Part shown: positions 10,267 through 19,986 of the stretch, piece after piece
Layout of the letters: each line of letters starts with the position of its first letter
Numbering within the stretch: position 1 is the stretch's first letter
Assembly: GCF_000368825.1 (NCBI RefSeq)
Contig: NZ_KB849717.1
Coordinates: 728,792-792,791 of the forward strand
From: Acinetobacter ursingii DSM 16037 = CIP 107286
Lineage (GTDB): Bacteria > Pseudomonadota > Gammaproteobacteria > Pseudomonadales > Moraxellaceae
DNA: 64,000 nucleotides
Direction: 5' to 3'
Position numbers and translations under genes: made by a program
Notes under the pieces: generated by a model
Seen by the model: the letters and a program-made list of their open reading frames with translations, nothing else
Told to the model about the DNA's origin: nothing
Database searches by the model: none

Positions 10267-11034
10267 ATGAAAATCAAATACTTAATCCTTGCTCTTTTAC
10301 CTTTTTCAATTGTGGCATGCCAATCTGTACATCAGAACTCTGCTCCTGTCACTGTGAATGCAGAAAAACAAATGAACGCAAATAAAATTTTGAGTGCTTA
10401 TACTTGGAGCTATCAGCCTGAAGATACGCCTCGCCCAATTCAGTTAAATTTCTCAGAAAATCGTCTGAATATTATTACAGGCTGTAATAATCAAGGTGGC
10501 TCTTGGAAAGTCGAAAATCACCAATTGATCACGTCCTCGCTTGTTTCAACCATGAAAGCCTGTGAACCTGCACTGATGAAGAATGAGCAATTCTCAAGCA
10601 ACTTATTTAACGATCAACAGAATAAATTTGAACTCAATACTGCATCGGTTGAACAGCCACGCTTAACCATTATTGCATCGAATGGTCAGAAATATGAGTT
10701 TGAAGGCAGCATGACGCCTGAGACTAAATATCAATCTCAAGGTGAAATTATTTTCTTGGAAATTTCTCCAGAAACCAAACAATGTACTGGCGTAGGCCCA
10801 CAAACCTGCTTACAGGTTCGTGAAATTAAATACGACAATAAAGGCATTAAAACTCAAGTCGATAAAGACTGGACTTTATTTTATGATCAGATCGAAGGCT
10901 ACCAGCACCGTGATGATCAACGTGTGATTATTCGTGTTAAACGTTACGAACGCAAAAACCCTGCGGCTGATCAGTCAAAATATGCTTATGTGCATGATAT
11001 GACAGTGGAACAAGAAATCGTAAAGAAACCATAA
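10267..11034 (+). CDS. Lipoprotein with META/HslJ-like and DUF4377-like domains
   Basis: The N-terminus is a lipoprotein signal (hydrophobic core ending in IVAC, Cys at residue 18), so it is probably anchored in the outer membrane facing the periplasm. Residues of about 45-150 look like a META/HslJ domain (GCNNQGGSW and the later MKACEPALMKNE segment are typical). The C-terminal third (FLEISPETKQCTGVGPQTCLQVRE) resembles DUF4377. The start is ATG 10267. The upstream TTG at 10255 lies in AT-rich promoter-like sequence. Proteins of this type are often linked to envelope stress, but no specific role is shown here. A bidirectional terminator follows at 11051-11086. Confidence 0.75.
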   Translation: MKIKYLILALLPFSIVACQSVHQNSAPVTVNAEKQMNANKILSAYTWSYQPEDTPRPIQLNFSENRLNIITGCNNQGGSWKVENHQLITSSLVSTMKACEPALMKNEQFSSNLFNDQQNKFELNTASVEQPRLTIIASNGQKYEFEGSMTPETKYQSQGEIIFLEISPETKQCTGVGPQTCLQVREIKYDNKGIKTQVDKDWTLFYDQIEGYQHRDDQRVIIRVKRYERKNPAADQSKYAYVHDMTVEQEIVKKP

Positions 11035-11050
11035 ATCCTTAACGGATTCA

Positions 11051-11086
11051 AAAAATCCGATGCACTTCACTTTGCATCGGATTTTT
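11051..11086. terminator. Bidirectional terminator between lipoprotein gene and gdhA
   Basis: Perfect 14-bp stem AAAAATCCGATGCA / TGCATCGGATTTTT (11051-11064, 11073-11086). A and T runs on each side let it serve both convergent genes. Confidence 0.85.
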
Positions 11087-11108
11087 CATTTAAAATATAT
11101 GGATCATT

Positions 11109-12452
11109 TTAAAAGACACCTTGTGCCAGCATGGCATCCGCCACTTTTACAAAACCTGCAATGTTGGCGCCATCCACATAATTCACTGAACCATCTTCTC
11201 TGGTTCCATACTTGACACAGTTGGCATGAATATCTTTCATGATCAGATGTAAACGCTCATCAACTTCAGCATGTGACCACGATAAACGAATCGCATTTTG
11301 CGACATCTCTAAGCCTGAGGTTGCAACGCCACCCGCATTTGAGGCCTTACCCGGGGCATATAAAATTTTAGCTTGGATAAATTTTTCCACAGCTCCCAGT
11401 GTTGAAGGCATATTTGCGCCTTCTGCCACACAGATAACCCCATTTTGAATGAGAGTCACGGCATCCTCAGCATTTAATTCATTTTGAGTGGCACATGGCA
11501 AAGCAATATCGACTGGAATATGCCACGGTGTTTTTCCTTCAAAATATTCAAAACCATGTTTAGACGCGAACTCAGAAATACGACCACGCTTTATATTTTT
11601 GAGTTGCATGACTTCAGCAAGTAACTCATCATTAAAGCCATTTTTTAGATAAACTGTGCCGTTAGAATCAGACAACGTCACTACTTTTGCCCCTAAGAAC
11701 ATGGCTTTTTCGGCAGCGAACTGCGCAACATTACCAGATCCTGAAATCGCAACCGTTTTACCCTGAAAATGTGTGCCCTGAGTTTTTAACATTTCTTCTG
11801 CAAAATAGACCGTGCCATAACCTGTTGCTTCAGGACGCATCAAACTTCCGCCAAAAGAAACACCTTTGCCTGTAAATACAGATGAGGTGTTATTACTCAG
11901 CTTTTTCATCATGCCTGCCATATAGCCGACTTCACGGCCACCTACCCCAATATCACCCGCAGGGATATCGGTATCTGACCCCAAATGACGATAAAGCTCA
12001 ATCATGAGTGCCTGACAAAAACGCATAATTTCACCTTCAGATTTTCCTTTAGGATCAAAATCTGAACCGCCTTTGCCGCCTCCCATTGGAAGTGTGGTTA
12101 ATGCATTTTTGAATGTCTGCTCAAAACCCAAAAATTTTAAGATAGATAAATTCACCGAAGGATGAAAACGCATACCGCCTTTAAAAGGCCCAATCGCAGA
12201 ATTATATTGCACACGAAAAGCACGGTTAACTTGCGTTTGTCCCTGATCATCCATCCAAGCTACACGAAACTGGATGGCACGTTCAGGCTCAATTAAACGT
12301 TCTAACAAAGCATAATTTGCATATTCTGGATTTTTTTCAATAAATGGCCACACACTCATCATGACTTCTTCTACAGCTTGCAAGAATTCTGGTTGGTGTG
12401 GATCCCGTACTTTTACGGCGTTCAGGAAGTCGTTAAGGCTAGTATATTTCAA
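11109..12452 (-). CDS. gdhA: NADP-specific glutamate dehydrogenase
   Basis: Catalyses 2-oxoglutarate + ammonia + NADPH to glutamate, the main low-affinity ammonia assimilation step. Closely follows E. coli GdhA: GPFKGGMRFHPSVN (substrate lysine region), LPMGGGKGGSDFDPKGKS (catalytic lysine), GGSLMRPEATGYG, SGSGNVAQ (nucleotide fold), and the C-terminal GANIAGFVKVADAM. I place the start at TTG 12452. GAGGA at 12460-12464 is 7 nt upstream, and this gives 447 residues, the same as the E. coli enzyme. The upstream ATG at 12554 would add 34 residues with no homology to the family. Ammonia from the urease and guanidine systems of this window would feed this enzyme. Confidence 0.95.
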   Translation of the reverse strand: MKYTSLNDFLNAVKVRDPHQPEFLQAVEEVMMSVWPFIEKNPEYANYALLERLIEPERAIQFRVAWMDDQGQTQVNRAFRVQYNSAIGPFKGGMRFHPSVNLSILKFLGFEQTFKNALTTLPMGGGKGGSDFDPKGKSEGEIMRFCQALMIELYRHLGSDTDIPAGDIGVGGREVGYMAGMMKKLSNNTSSVFTGKGVSFGGSLMRPEATGYGTVYFAEEMLKTQGTHFQGKTVAISGSGNVAQFAAEKAMFLGAKVVTLSDSNGTVYLKNGFNDELLAEVMQLKNIKRGRISEFASKHGFEYFEGKTPWHIPVDIALPCATQNELNAEDAVTLIQNGVICVAEGANMPSTLGAVEKFIQAKILYAPGKASNAGGVATSGLEMSQNAIRLSWSHAEVDERLHLIMKDIHANCVKYGTREDGSVNYVDGANIAGFVKVADAMLAQGVF

Positions 12453-12775
12453 CGCTTCATCCTCAGTAATAAATGATTCAATATTGTGCAAATTTCTCAA
12501 AAGATGATAAATTTTAGAGCAACTGATTAAATAATGTTTATAAAATAATCTCAATCTTTATTTTATAAATTATTAAAATATTTTAATTCAAAGCATTATG
12601 GTTGGAATTAAACTTTAAGCCAGATCAATCCAAAATAAATTTGAATTATTTTAGTGCATTTATGGCACTAAAATAGATCAATATACTCACCCATATTTCA
12701 TGCTAAAATATTGCGCTGGTTTGTACGCCACATTTACTGCGTCTATTTTATCTTTTTCTTTAGTTTGCCAAATCC

Positions 12776-13570
12776 ATGAATGCTGCTATTACGCTAATCC
12801 GCGAAGTCGATGCCCTTTTGCCCCAAACCCAGTGTGGTTTATGCGGACATCGTGATGGATGTTTACCTTATGCAAAGTCCATTGTAGAAGGTGAAGATGC
12901 CAATAAATGTATTCCAGGCGGACAGCCTGTCGCAGATGCGCTTGCGATGCGACTAAAACGCCCTCGATTGCAAGCAGAAGCCAGTGTCTGGCCCATTCAG
13001 GCAGACGGACGTCCGCAACGCATGAAAGCGATTATTCGTGAAGATGAATGTATCGGCTGCACCAAATGTATTAATGCCTGCCCTGTAGATGCGATCATTG
13101 GCAGTGGAAAACTCATGCATAGTGTCCTCAGTGACTTATGTACAGGTTGCGAACTCTGTATTCCACCGTGCCCAGTTGATTGTATCGATCTGGTTGAAGA
13201 TACTCAGCCCTTATTAACAGATATCCAGAGACAACAAGAGCAAAACGATCTACGACAACGATACTATGCACATATTCAACGCGAAGAGCACCAACGTTTA
13301 ACCCGTAAAGGACCTATTGTTCGTGCTGAAATTGATACTGAACTTTTTGCTCAGTTTTCCAGTGCTGTTGAAGAAGTACCTGTGATTAAATTAATTGAAG
13401 ATCAGGCAAAAATACCCACTACATTAGATGCCAAAACCACGATCGAACTGGCAAAACTACGCACTCAAATCAAAAAGCTGGAAAAACAACTCAGTGTCCG
13501 CCCAGATCCAGTAAAACAGCAGCAATTGGATCAATTGCAACAACGCTTAGATGAAATTCAGGAGCTTTAA
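12776..13570 (+). CDS. RnfB-like ferredoxin, orphan (electron transport complex B type)
   Basis: Iron-sulfur electron carrier resembling RnfB/RsxB. Residues of about 17-45 hold the [10 protein letters not shown]...C cluster motif typical of the RnfB Fe-S domain. Two 4Fe-4S ferredoxin motifs follow ([12 protein letters not shown] and [12 protein letters not shown]). The C-terminal 90 residues are charged and likely coiled ([13 protein letters not shown]). It lacks the N-terminal membrane helix of true RnfB, and no other rnf genes are nearby. The nth gene starts at the base after its stop, so the two are co-transcribed. The partner might be nth, whose product has its own 4Fe-4S cluster, but that is only inferred from adjacency. 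Confidence 0.85.
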   Translation: MNAAITLIREVDALLPQTQCGLCGHRDGCLPYAKSIVEGEDANKCIPGGQPVADALAMRLKRPRLQAEASVWPIQADGRPQRMKAIIREDECIGCTKCINACPVDAIIGSGKLMHSVLSDLCTGCELCIPPCPVDCIDLVEDTQPLLTDIQRQQEQNDLRQRYYAHIQREEHQRLTRKGPIVRAEIDTELFAQFSSAVEEVPVIKLIEDQAKIPTTLDAKTTIELAKLRTQIKKLEKQLSVRPDPVKQQQLDQLQQRLDEIQEL

Positions 13571-14251
13571 ATGCCAGTGAAGAACATGACAAAAAAGCAG
13601 ATTCAAACTTTTTTTGAGCGTCTACGTGAGCAACGACCACATCCGCAAACGGAGCTAAACTATTCTTCCCCTTTTGAATTGCTCATCGCAGTGATGCTCT
13701 CGGCGCAAGCGACAGATGTTAGTGTTAATAAAGCCACCGATAAACTCTATCCTGTTGCCAATACCCCTGCACAAATTTATGCATTAGGGATTGATGGGCT
13801 GAAGCACTATATTAAAACCATTGGTTTATATAATGCCAAAGCTGAAAATGTGATTAAGACCTGTCAAATTTTACTAGAAAAACATCAAGGCGAAGTTCCT
13901 CAAACACGAGCTGAATTAGAAGCACTACCTGGTGTTGGACGTAAAACCGCAAATGTCGTCTTAAATACAGCTTTTGGTCAGCCTACAATGGCAGTTGATA
14001 CCCACATCTTTCGCGTTGGCAATCGCACTGGTTTGGCCATTGGAAAAAATGTACTTGAAGTAGAGCATCGATTGATTAAGGTGATTCCTAAAGAATTTAT
14101 AGTCGATGCGCATCATTGGTTAATCTTACACGGTCGTTATTGCTGTATAGCTCGTAAGCCTAAATGTAATGAGTGTGTGGTGTCAGATGTCTGCAACTGG
14201 CCTGAGCGGTTTGAATTTGGTGCCGCTAAAAACAGTGCTATGAAGTCATAA
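13571..14251 (+). CDS. nth: Endonuclease III (DNA glycosylase/AP lyase)
   Basis: Removes oxidised pyrimidines and cleaves AP sites in base excision repair. It has the helix-hairpin-helix LPGVGRKTA with the catalytic Lys, the catalytic Asp in AVDTHIFR, and the C-terminal 4Fe-4S loop C-x6-C-x2-C-x5-C (CIARKPKCNECVVSDVC). ATG 13571 directly abuts the stop of the RnfB-like gene, so translation is coupled. It has 226 residues. ATG at codon 6 would fit the usual 211-residue family length about equally well. Confidence 0.95.
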   Translation: MPVKNMTKKQIQTFFERLREQRPHPQTELNYSSPFELLIAVMLSAQATDVSVNKATDKLYPVANTPAQIYALGIDGLKHYIKTIGLYNAKAENVIKTCQILLEKHQGEVPQTRAELEALPGVGRKTANVVLNTAFGQPTMAVDTHIFRVGNRTGLAIGKNVLEVEHRLIKVIPKEFIVDAHHWLILHGRYCCIARKPKCNECVVSDVCNWPERFEFGAAKNSAMKS

Positions 14252-14254
14252 GAC

Positions 14255-14431
14255 TTATTTGGTTTGTTTGTTTTGAGGGGATCGCAAATGATCTTTTTGC
14301 ACAGACTGACTTGGTAATTTTTCCTGTGCTTCCTGCTGTTGGACACGACGCAGCATTTTATAGCTGATATAGACTAAATAACTGAGTCCAATTAAGCTTA
14401 AAATCACCAAAAGTGCTAAAGCGATTTTCAA
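14255..14431 (-). CDS. Small single-pass membrane protein of unknown function
   Basis: A 58-residue protein: one hydrophobic helix (about residues 2-25, KIALALLVILSLIGLSYLVY), then a polar charged tail ending KQTK. I favour TTG 14431, which has AGG 8 nt upstream. The ATG at 14467 falls inside the loop of the adk terminator hairpin and lacks a ribosome site. It lies between the convergent nth and the adk unit. I do not recognise the family. A product of this size may be missed by gene callers. Confidence 0.5.
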   Translation of the reverse strand: MKIALALLVILSLIGLSYLVYISYKMLRRVQQQEAQEKLPSQSVQKDHLRSPQNKQTK

Positions 14432-14450
14432 AATTATCGACCTAAAAAAC

Positions 14451-14480
14451 AAAAAGAGCCCTATCATAACAGAGCTCTTT
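14451..14480 (-). terminator. Terminator downstream of adk
   Basis: Stem AAAGAGC / GCTCTTT (14474-14480 with 14453-14459 on the minus transcript), followed by TTTTTG and more T. It lies 19 bp after the adk stop and just before the small membrane protein gene. Confidence 0.7.
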
Positions 14481-14498
14481 CAAAACGAATAATCAGAC

Positions 14499-15170
<672 letters not shown>

Positions 15171-15241
15171 TCATTAAGAACAATTTTCAGAATGTCTTGG
15201 ACTATGGTTGTATAGACCATACCTACCAACATCTAATTAAA

Positions 15242-16558
15242 TTATAAGAAAGCAACAAATAAGTGGATCGTACCAGCAACAAAACCTGTGACCCCACCTA
15301 ACACAATCAAAATCCATTCATCTTCCTGAAAGGCAGGGCGCAATAGATTTTGAAACTCTTTCGGTGTTAGTTCACGAATACGATCTCGAAACATTTGAAA
15401 TATTTTCTGTGCGCGGCTTGCATTAAACGCAGGGTCGCATACAGGCACCATCGTAATTTCAATTGATCGATCAATCAAGTCTGTCTTAAGTTTAGCATAT
15501 TCACGCGGCCCCAAGGAAAGTTGTAATGAAGTTCTTACCAATGGAGTTTCCATAATTTCATTAATATGCCGCTTGACAATTCGACGGGTTTTGTCTTTCT
15601 TAGGGCCATACATCATTTCAGTCATGATGGATTTGAGTGTAATCAAATCTTCTGTCACGACACTGGCAAAGACATCCGAGACTTCTTCCTGACGCTTCAT
15701 GAAAGCACCCTGAACATTGTAGGTGCCAATGCGCGGCAGGATGGGAACAATCCATGGAAACTTACGATCTTGGGTTAAACGGAAAAACTGTGGATAGCGT
15801 ACATAGTGCGGTTCTATTGGGTTAAACACCATCCAGATCGCGATCCAGTTGGTTAAAAAGCCCCAGATTGCAGCCCAGAAAGGTACCGTCCAGTGCCACG
15901 GTACCAGAAACCAGACCAGCATTTGGAACACACCAAAAAACATCCCAATCAATGCACTAATATGCCAGATAAAATTGATTTCTTTTTGACCGACTTTTAG
16001 GAACATACGTACCATTAAACGACGGTCACCTTCCATCTGGCTGACCACCATTTCCCGCATATTCACAAGTGACTCGACGTTCATGGTCAGCTCAGTCACT
16101 AATTCTTTTAATACACCTGGTAATTGTTTATGTGCTTGAGCATAGATACGACGTTTAATGGAATAAGGCAGGTTTTCCCAAAGTACAGCATTACGATCAA
16201 TCATGACTTCATCAATCAGATGCTCAAGTTCAAATCCCACCTGTTCACCAATGATTCTTGCCATATCTTCTGGATCCATTGCTTCCAGAAATTCACGTAA
16301 CGAACCTAATTTGGATAAAGTATTATCGGTAATAATGCCAGAAATACGACCCGCTTTGCGTGGAACAATGCCTTGCCAACCTACGGGTATCGGCCCTAGA
16401 TGAAAGCCCCAAAAAGTAATTGGGTAAAATACCATTTTTAAAGCCATCCACACGTGCGCCCACGTCACAAATGCAGTTACAGGGATAATACTCAAGACCG
16501 CCAGATGATCAGGTCGGTTCAAAAAGGTTTGCCATAATTCACTGACGTAATCTAACAT
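15242..16558 (-). CDS. DUF445 family membrane protein
   Basis: A 438-residue predicted inner-membrane protein. There is one hydrophobic segment near the N-terminus (about 22-45), two central helices (about 200-245, around HISALIGMFFGVFQMLVWFL and FWAAIWGFLTNWIAIWMVF), and a C-terminal helix (WILIVLGGVTGFVAGTIHLFV). The segment GFLTNWIAIWMVFNPIEP is typical of DUF445, a family with no established biochemical role. It lies between adk and a YfaZ-like gene with no clear operon partner. Confidence 0.75.
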   Translation of the reverse strand: MLDYVSELWQTFLNRPDHLAVLSIIPVTAFVTWAHVWMALKMVFYPITFWGFHLGPIPVGWQGIVPRKAGRISGIITDNTLSKLGSLREFLEAMDPEDMARIIGEQVGFELEHLIDEVMIDRNAVLWENLPYSIKRRIYAQAHKQLPGVLKELVTELTMNVESLVNMREMVVSQMEGDRRLMVRMFLKVGQKEINFIWHISALIGMFFGVFQMLVWFLVPWHWTVPFWAAIWGFLTNWIAIWMVFNPIEPHYVRYPQFFRLTQDRKFPWIVPILPRIGTYNVQGAFMKRQEEVSDVFASVVTEDLITLKSIMTEMMYGPKKDKTRRIVKRHINEIMETPLVRTSLQLSLGPREYAKLKTDLIDRSIEITMVPVCDPAFNASRAQKIFQMFRDRIRELTPKEFQNLLRPAFQEDEWILIVLGGVTGFVAGTIHLFVAFL

Positions 16559-16622
16559 CCATTACTCTCATATTTCGTTCTACTTTATGGGCTTTTACAT
16601 TTTTTAAAGCTATGATTAAACA

Positions 16623-17141
16623 CTACAAACCAATACTTAAGGTATAGGAAACTTGTAATTTAGGTTCGATATCAGCCACCACATCACCATTGGCATTCTT
16701 TAACTTCTCTCCAGTGCCAATACCGACACTAAAGGTACTAATTCGTTCTTTATCCAACCAGACGTAAGCAAGATCCACACCGCCACCTAAACGGGTTTTA
16801 TCATCACCATCAATTTCTTTGCTTTCGATTGACCCTGCATAAACGCCAAAATAATAACCATTTTTGTTTACGCCAGTCAGATAGTAAGGATATCTAAATC
16901 CAATCTGTCCACCCACATTATGGTCATTATTGAGATAAGCACCCAGTTTTGCATAGGCAATGCCATAAGGATTGACCCATTCACCATTTAGATGGACTAG
17001 CTTTTGTGTAAAGCCAGCACCTGCATTCCATGTTGATGCACTTCCCTCGGTAAGTTTTGCTTCAGGTTTAAAACGACTGTCATCGGCATAGGTAAACTGA
17101 CTAAGTGCAAGAAGCATGACCAAGGGATATATTTTTTTCAT
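16623..17141 (-). CDS. YfaZ-family outer membrane protein
   Basis: Predicted small beta-barrel. Signal peptide MKKIYPLVMLLALSQFTYA, then alternating polar/hydrophobic strands (GYYFGVYAGSIESK, LGGGVDLAYVWLDKERISTFSVGIG), ending in a strand with a terminal aromatic-poor YTLSIGL. The start is ATG 17141, because GGAG lies 6 nt upstream. The ATG four codons earlier overlaps that site. It has 172 residues. The function of YfaZ proteins is not established. Confidence 0.75.
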   Translation of the reverse strand: MKKIYPLVMLLALSQFTYADDSRFKPEAKLTEGSASTWNAGAGFTQKLVHLNGEWVNPYGIAYAKLGAYLNNDHNVGGQIGFRYPYYLTGVNKNGYYFGVYAGSIESKEIDGDDKTRLGGGVDLAYVWLDKERISTFSVGIGTGEKLKNANGDVVADIEPKLQVSYTLSIGL

Positions 17142-17378
17142 TATTTTCTCCATGTGTCCCTAATTATCTGATTTAGGGGATTCCGCTCATCCGTTTGGTG
17201 ACTTTAACAGAATTATTTTCGTTCTTATATACAGCACATTACAATTTTAATGTCTACAAGGTCAAAAAACGTCACTAAATTTATTTCGTGAATAATTTAA
17301 AAATATCCAAAATTCTGACGACGAATGGGTTAAACTTGTCGGCTATTTTTGTGGTCTGCTTTGTCAAGTCAGTTAGGT

Positions 17379-19409
17379 ATGAAACAGCACTTTCCTTTAA
17401 AAGATAATCAGCAAGAAAAGCGCATTTATCGAGGGCGAATCTTTTTTGCCATTGGACTGGTTTGCTGCTGTTTGTTATTGCTCTTAAGTCGTTATGCTTA
17501 TTTGCAAATTGTACATTACGATGAGTTTTCAACGGCTTCTGATAAAAACCGTATCCGCTTACAGCCTCTTGCACCCGCGCGGGGATATATCTATGACCGC
17601 AATGGCGTTTTGCTTGCAGATAATTACCCTGTATTTACGGCAACGCTAAGTAAAGCAGATATTGAAGATATGGATGGTACAGTTGCACAACTGATCCCCA
17701 TTTTAAATCTTTCCCAAGAAGATGTAGACCGCTTTAAGTCGCGTATCAAAACTGCACGTAAAACTGAACGGGTTTCAATTAAGCTGAATCTGACTGAAAC
17801 TGATATCGCCAAATTCAGTGAAGTGAAATACAAATTCCCCGGGGTGCGCATTGAAACGCAAATGACGCGCTATTATCCACATGGCGATTTATTTGCGCAC
17901 GTGATTGGTTATGTCGGACGAATTAATGACAAAGAATTAAAATCAATTAATAGTGATATTTACGCAGGAACCAACCTGATTGGAAAAATCGGGGTAGAAA
18001 AAACCTACGAAGATTTGCTACATGGAACTCCCGGTTATGAATCGATCGAAGCCGATGCTCATGGTAATGTACTCAGACATTTAGGTCGCAAAGAATCGAC
18101 TCGTGGCAATGATTTATATTTATCTATAGATTATGGTTTACAAGTGGTTGCTGCCGAACAACTGGCAGATAAACGTGGTGCAATTGTGGCAATCGATCCG
18201 CGTACTGGTGAAATTCTGGCACTGGTGTCAAGTCCAAGTTTCAATCCTAACCTCTTTGTTACAGGCATTAGCAGTACAGATTATAGTGCTCTACGTGATA
18301 ATCTGGATCAGCCCCTCTATAACCGTGCAGTTCAAGGTGCTTATCCACCGGGATCCACCATTAAGCCCATGGAAGCGATGGGTGGCATTCACTATGGTTT
18401 AGTCGATTGGGCAACCACCATTAATGATCCGGGTTATTTCCATCTTCCTGGCGATTCGCATAAATTCCGTGACTGGAAAAAAACAGGTCATGGTGTAGTC
18501 AATATGCACAAAGCCATTATTCAATCGTGCGATACCTATTTTTATGTACTGTCCTACCAAATGGGCATCGAGCGTATGAATGACTGGATGCGCCAATTTG
18601 GTTTCGGTGAAAAAACTGGGGTTGATCTACCCAGTGAAAGTACTGGTTTATACCCAAGCCCTGAATGGAAGATGCGTACCCGCAAAAGTAAGTGGCTAAA
18701 AGGCGAAACCATTTCCGTCAGTATTGGTCAGGGGGCGTTTACAGCGACCCCACTTCAGTTAGCGATGGCAACTGCAATTACCGCCAATCATGGTGCACAT
18801 GTCACGCCGCATGTATTACGTGCCACACGTGGTGCAAAAAAATATGAAGTTCATAATGCGCCTGATGGAAAGATTAATTTTAATGGTACCGAACAAGACT
18901 GGCTTAACATGCGCGATGCCATGATTGATGTCGTGCAATCAGGTACAGGTCGTGGGATTCGTACACCGCTTTATCAAATTGCAGGAAAAACAGGTACAGC
19001 TCAGGTTAAGAGTATTGCACAGGGTAAAAGTTATAACGAATCGATACTGACACAGCGCCAACTGGATCATGGTTTATTTGTTGGGTTTGCCCCTGCTGAG
19101 AATCCTGAAATTGCCATTGCTGTGGTGTGGGAAAATGGTCGTCACGGTGGTTCAGCCGCTCAACTTGCCAAGCCTGTGTTTGATTATTGGTTGGTCAATC
19201 GTAAAAAAGAACAGATTCGTCCCGCAAATCATCAAATCAGTGGCGGTTTAATGACCGCTGGCATTAAGCCGGGCGAGCTTCCAAGTGGTGCTTTACTTGA
19301 AGCGGATCCTAATGCTAATCCAAATAAGAAAAAACCTGAGCAAACACTACAAAATACGCCCGCATCGTCTGTAACCCCTGTTGCCAATAACGCTGAGGTG
19401 ACTGAATAA
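17379..19409 (+). CDS. mrdA: Penicillin-binding protein 2 (peptidoglycan transpeptidase)
   Basis: Class B PBP needed for lateral wall synthesis and rod shape. N-terminal cytoplasmic tail MKQHFPLKDNQQEKR, one membrane helix (about 25-45), PBP dimerisation domain (LAPARGYIYDRNGVLLADN), and transpeptidase domain with catalytic Ser in PPGSTIKP (SxxK), SCD (SxN position) and KTGTAQ (KTG box). The start is ATG 17379, by similarity to the known Acinetobacter PBP2 N-terminus. The GTG at 17349 adds ten unrelated residues. It has 676 residues. The stop codon overlaps the rsmD start by one base, giving a two-gene unit. Confidence 0.96.
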   Translation: MKQHFPLKDNQQEKRIYRGRIFFAIGLVCCCLLLLLSRYAYLQIVHYDEFSTASDKNRIRLQPLAPARGYIYDRNGVLLADNYPVFTATLSKADIEDMDGTVAQLIPILNLSQEDVDRFKSRIKTARKTERVSIKLNLTETDIAKFSEVKYKFPGVRIETQMTRYYPHGDLFAHVIGYVGRINDKELKSINSDIYAGTNLIGKIGVEKTYEDLLHGTPGYESIEADAHGNVLRHLGRKESTRGNDLYLSIDYGLQVVAAEQLADKRGAIVAIDPRTGEILALVSSPSFNPNLFVTGISSTDYSALRDNLDQPLYNRAVQGAYPPGSTIKPMEAMGGIHYGLVDWATTINDPGYFHLPGDSHKFRDWKKTGHGVVNMHKAIIQSCDTYFYVLSYQMGIERMNDWMRQFGFGEKTGVDLPSESTGLYPSPEWKMRTRKSKWLKGETISVSIGQGAFTATPLQLAMATAITANHGAHVTPHVLRATRGAKKYEVHNAPDGKINFNGTEQDWLNMRDAMIDVVQSGTGRGIRTPLYQIAGKTGTAQVKSIAQGKSYNESILTQRQLDHGLFVGFAPAENPEIAIAVVWENGRHGGSAAQLAKPVFDYWLVNRKKEQIRPANHQISGGLMTAGIKPGELPSGALLEADPNANPNKKKPEQTLQNTPASSVTPVANNAEVTE

Positions 19410-19954
19410 TGAAAAATCAGCTCAGAATTATTGGCGGTGAATGGAAACGTCGTGTATTACCTTTTGCGAGTATAAATGGATTACGCCCTACACCTGATCG
19501 TGTCCGTGAAACGCTCTTTAACTGGTTAATGTGGGATATTCCAAATGCTACGGTTTTAGATGTCTGCACAGGTTCAGGTGCATTAGCATTTGAGGCTTTG
19601 TCGCGCGGCGCGAGTTCTGTTTTGATGATTGAACCTGATTCAACTCAGGCTAAAATACTCAAACAAAATATTCAGCTTCTCAATGCACAGCATTGTGAAT
19701 TAAAAGTGGCGACTGCACAGCACATCTTACCCAAACTTAATCAACAGTTTGATGTGGTCTTTCTTGATCCACCCTATGCGCTGGAACTCTGGCAAGAACT
19801 TTCTATTTTGATAGATCCGCTATTAAAAGATCAGGCCTATATTTATGTCGAAGCGGATCGTGATCTTCGTCAGCTACAACTTCCCGCTTCATGGCAATTA
19901 GTCAAATCCACTAAAGCAGGCACCGTTCGCGCAGGACTTTTCCAAAAAACATAA
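19409..19954 (+). CDS. rsmD: 16S rRNA (guanine966-N2)-methyltransferase RsmD
   Basis: Methylates G966 of 16S rRNA. Starts MKNQLRIIGGEWKRR, typical of the family, followed by RPTPDRVRETLFNWL, the SAM-binding motif LDVCTGSGALAFEALSRGA, and catalytic DPPY (FLDPPYALELW). It has 181 residues. ATG overlaps the mrdA stop (TAATG), which implies translational coupling. Confidence 0.95.
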   Translation: MKNQLRIIGGEWKRRVLPFASINGLRPTPDRVRETLFNWLMWDIPNATVLDVCTGSGALAFEALSRGASSVLMIEPDSTQAKILKQNIQLLNAQHCELKVATAQHILPKLNQQFDVVFLDPPYALELWQELSILIDPLLKDQAYIYVEADRDLRQLQLPASWQLVKSTKAGTVRAGLFQKT

Positions 19955-19986
19955 TTTATTCTTATAGAAAATGAGATAAAACAGCT

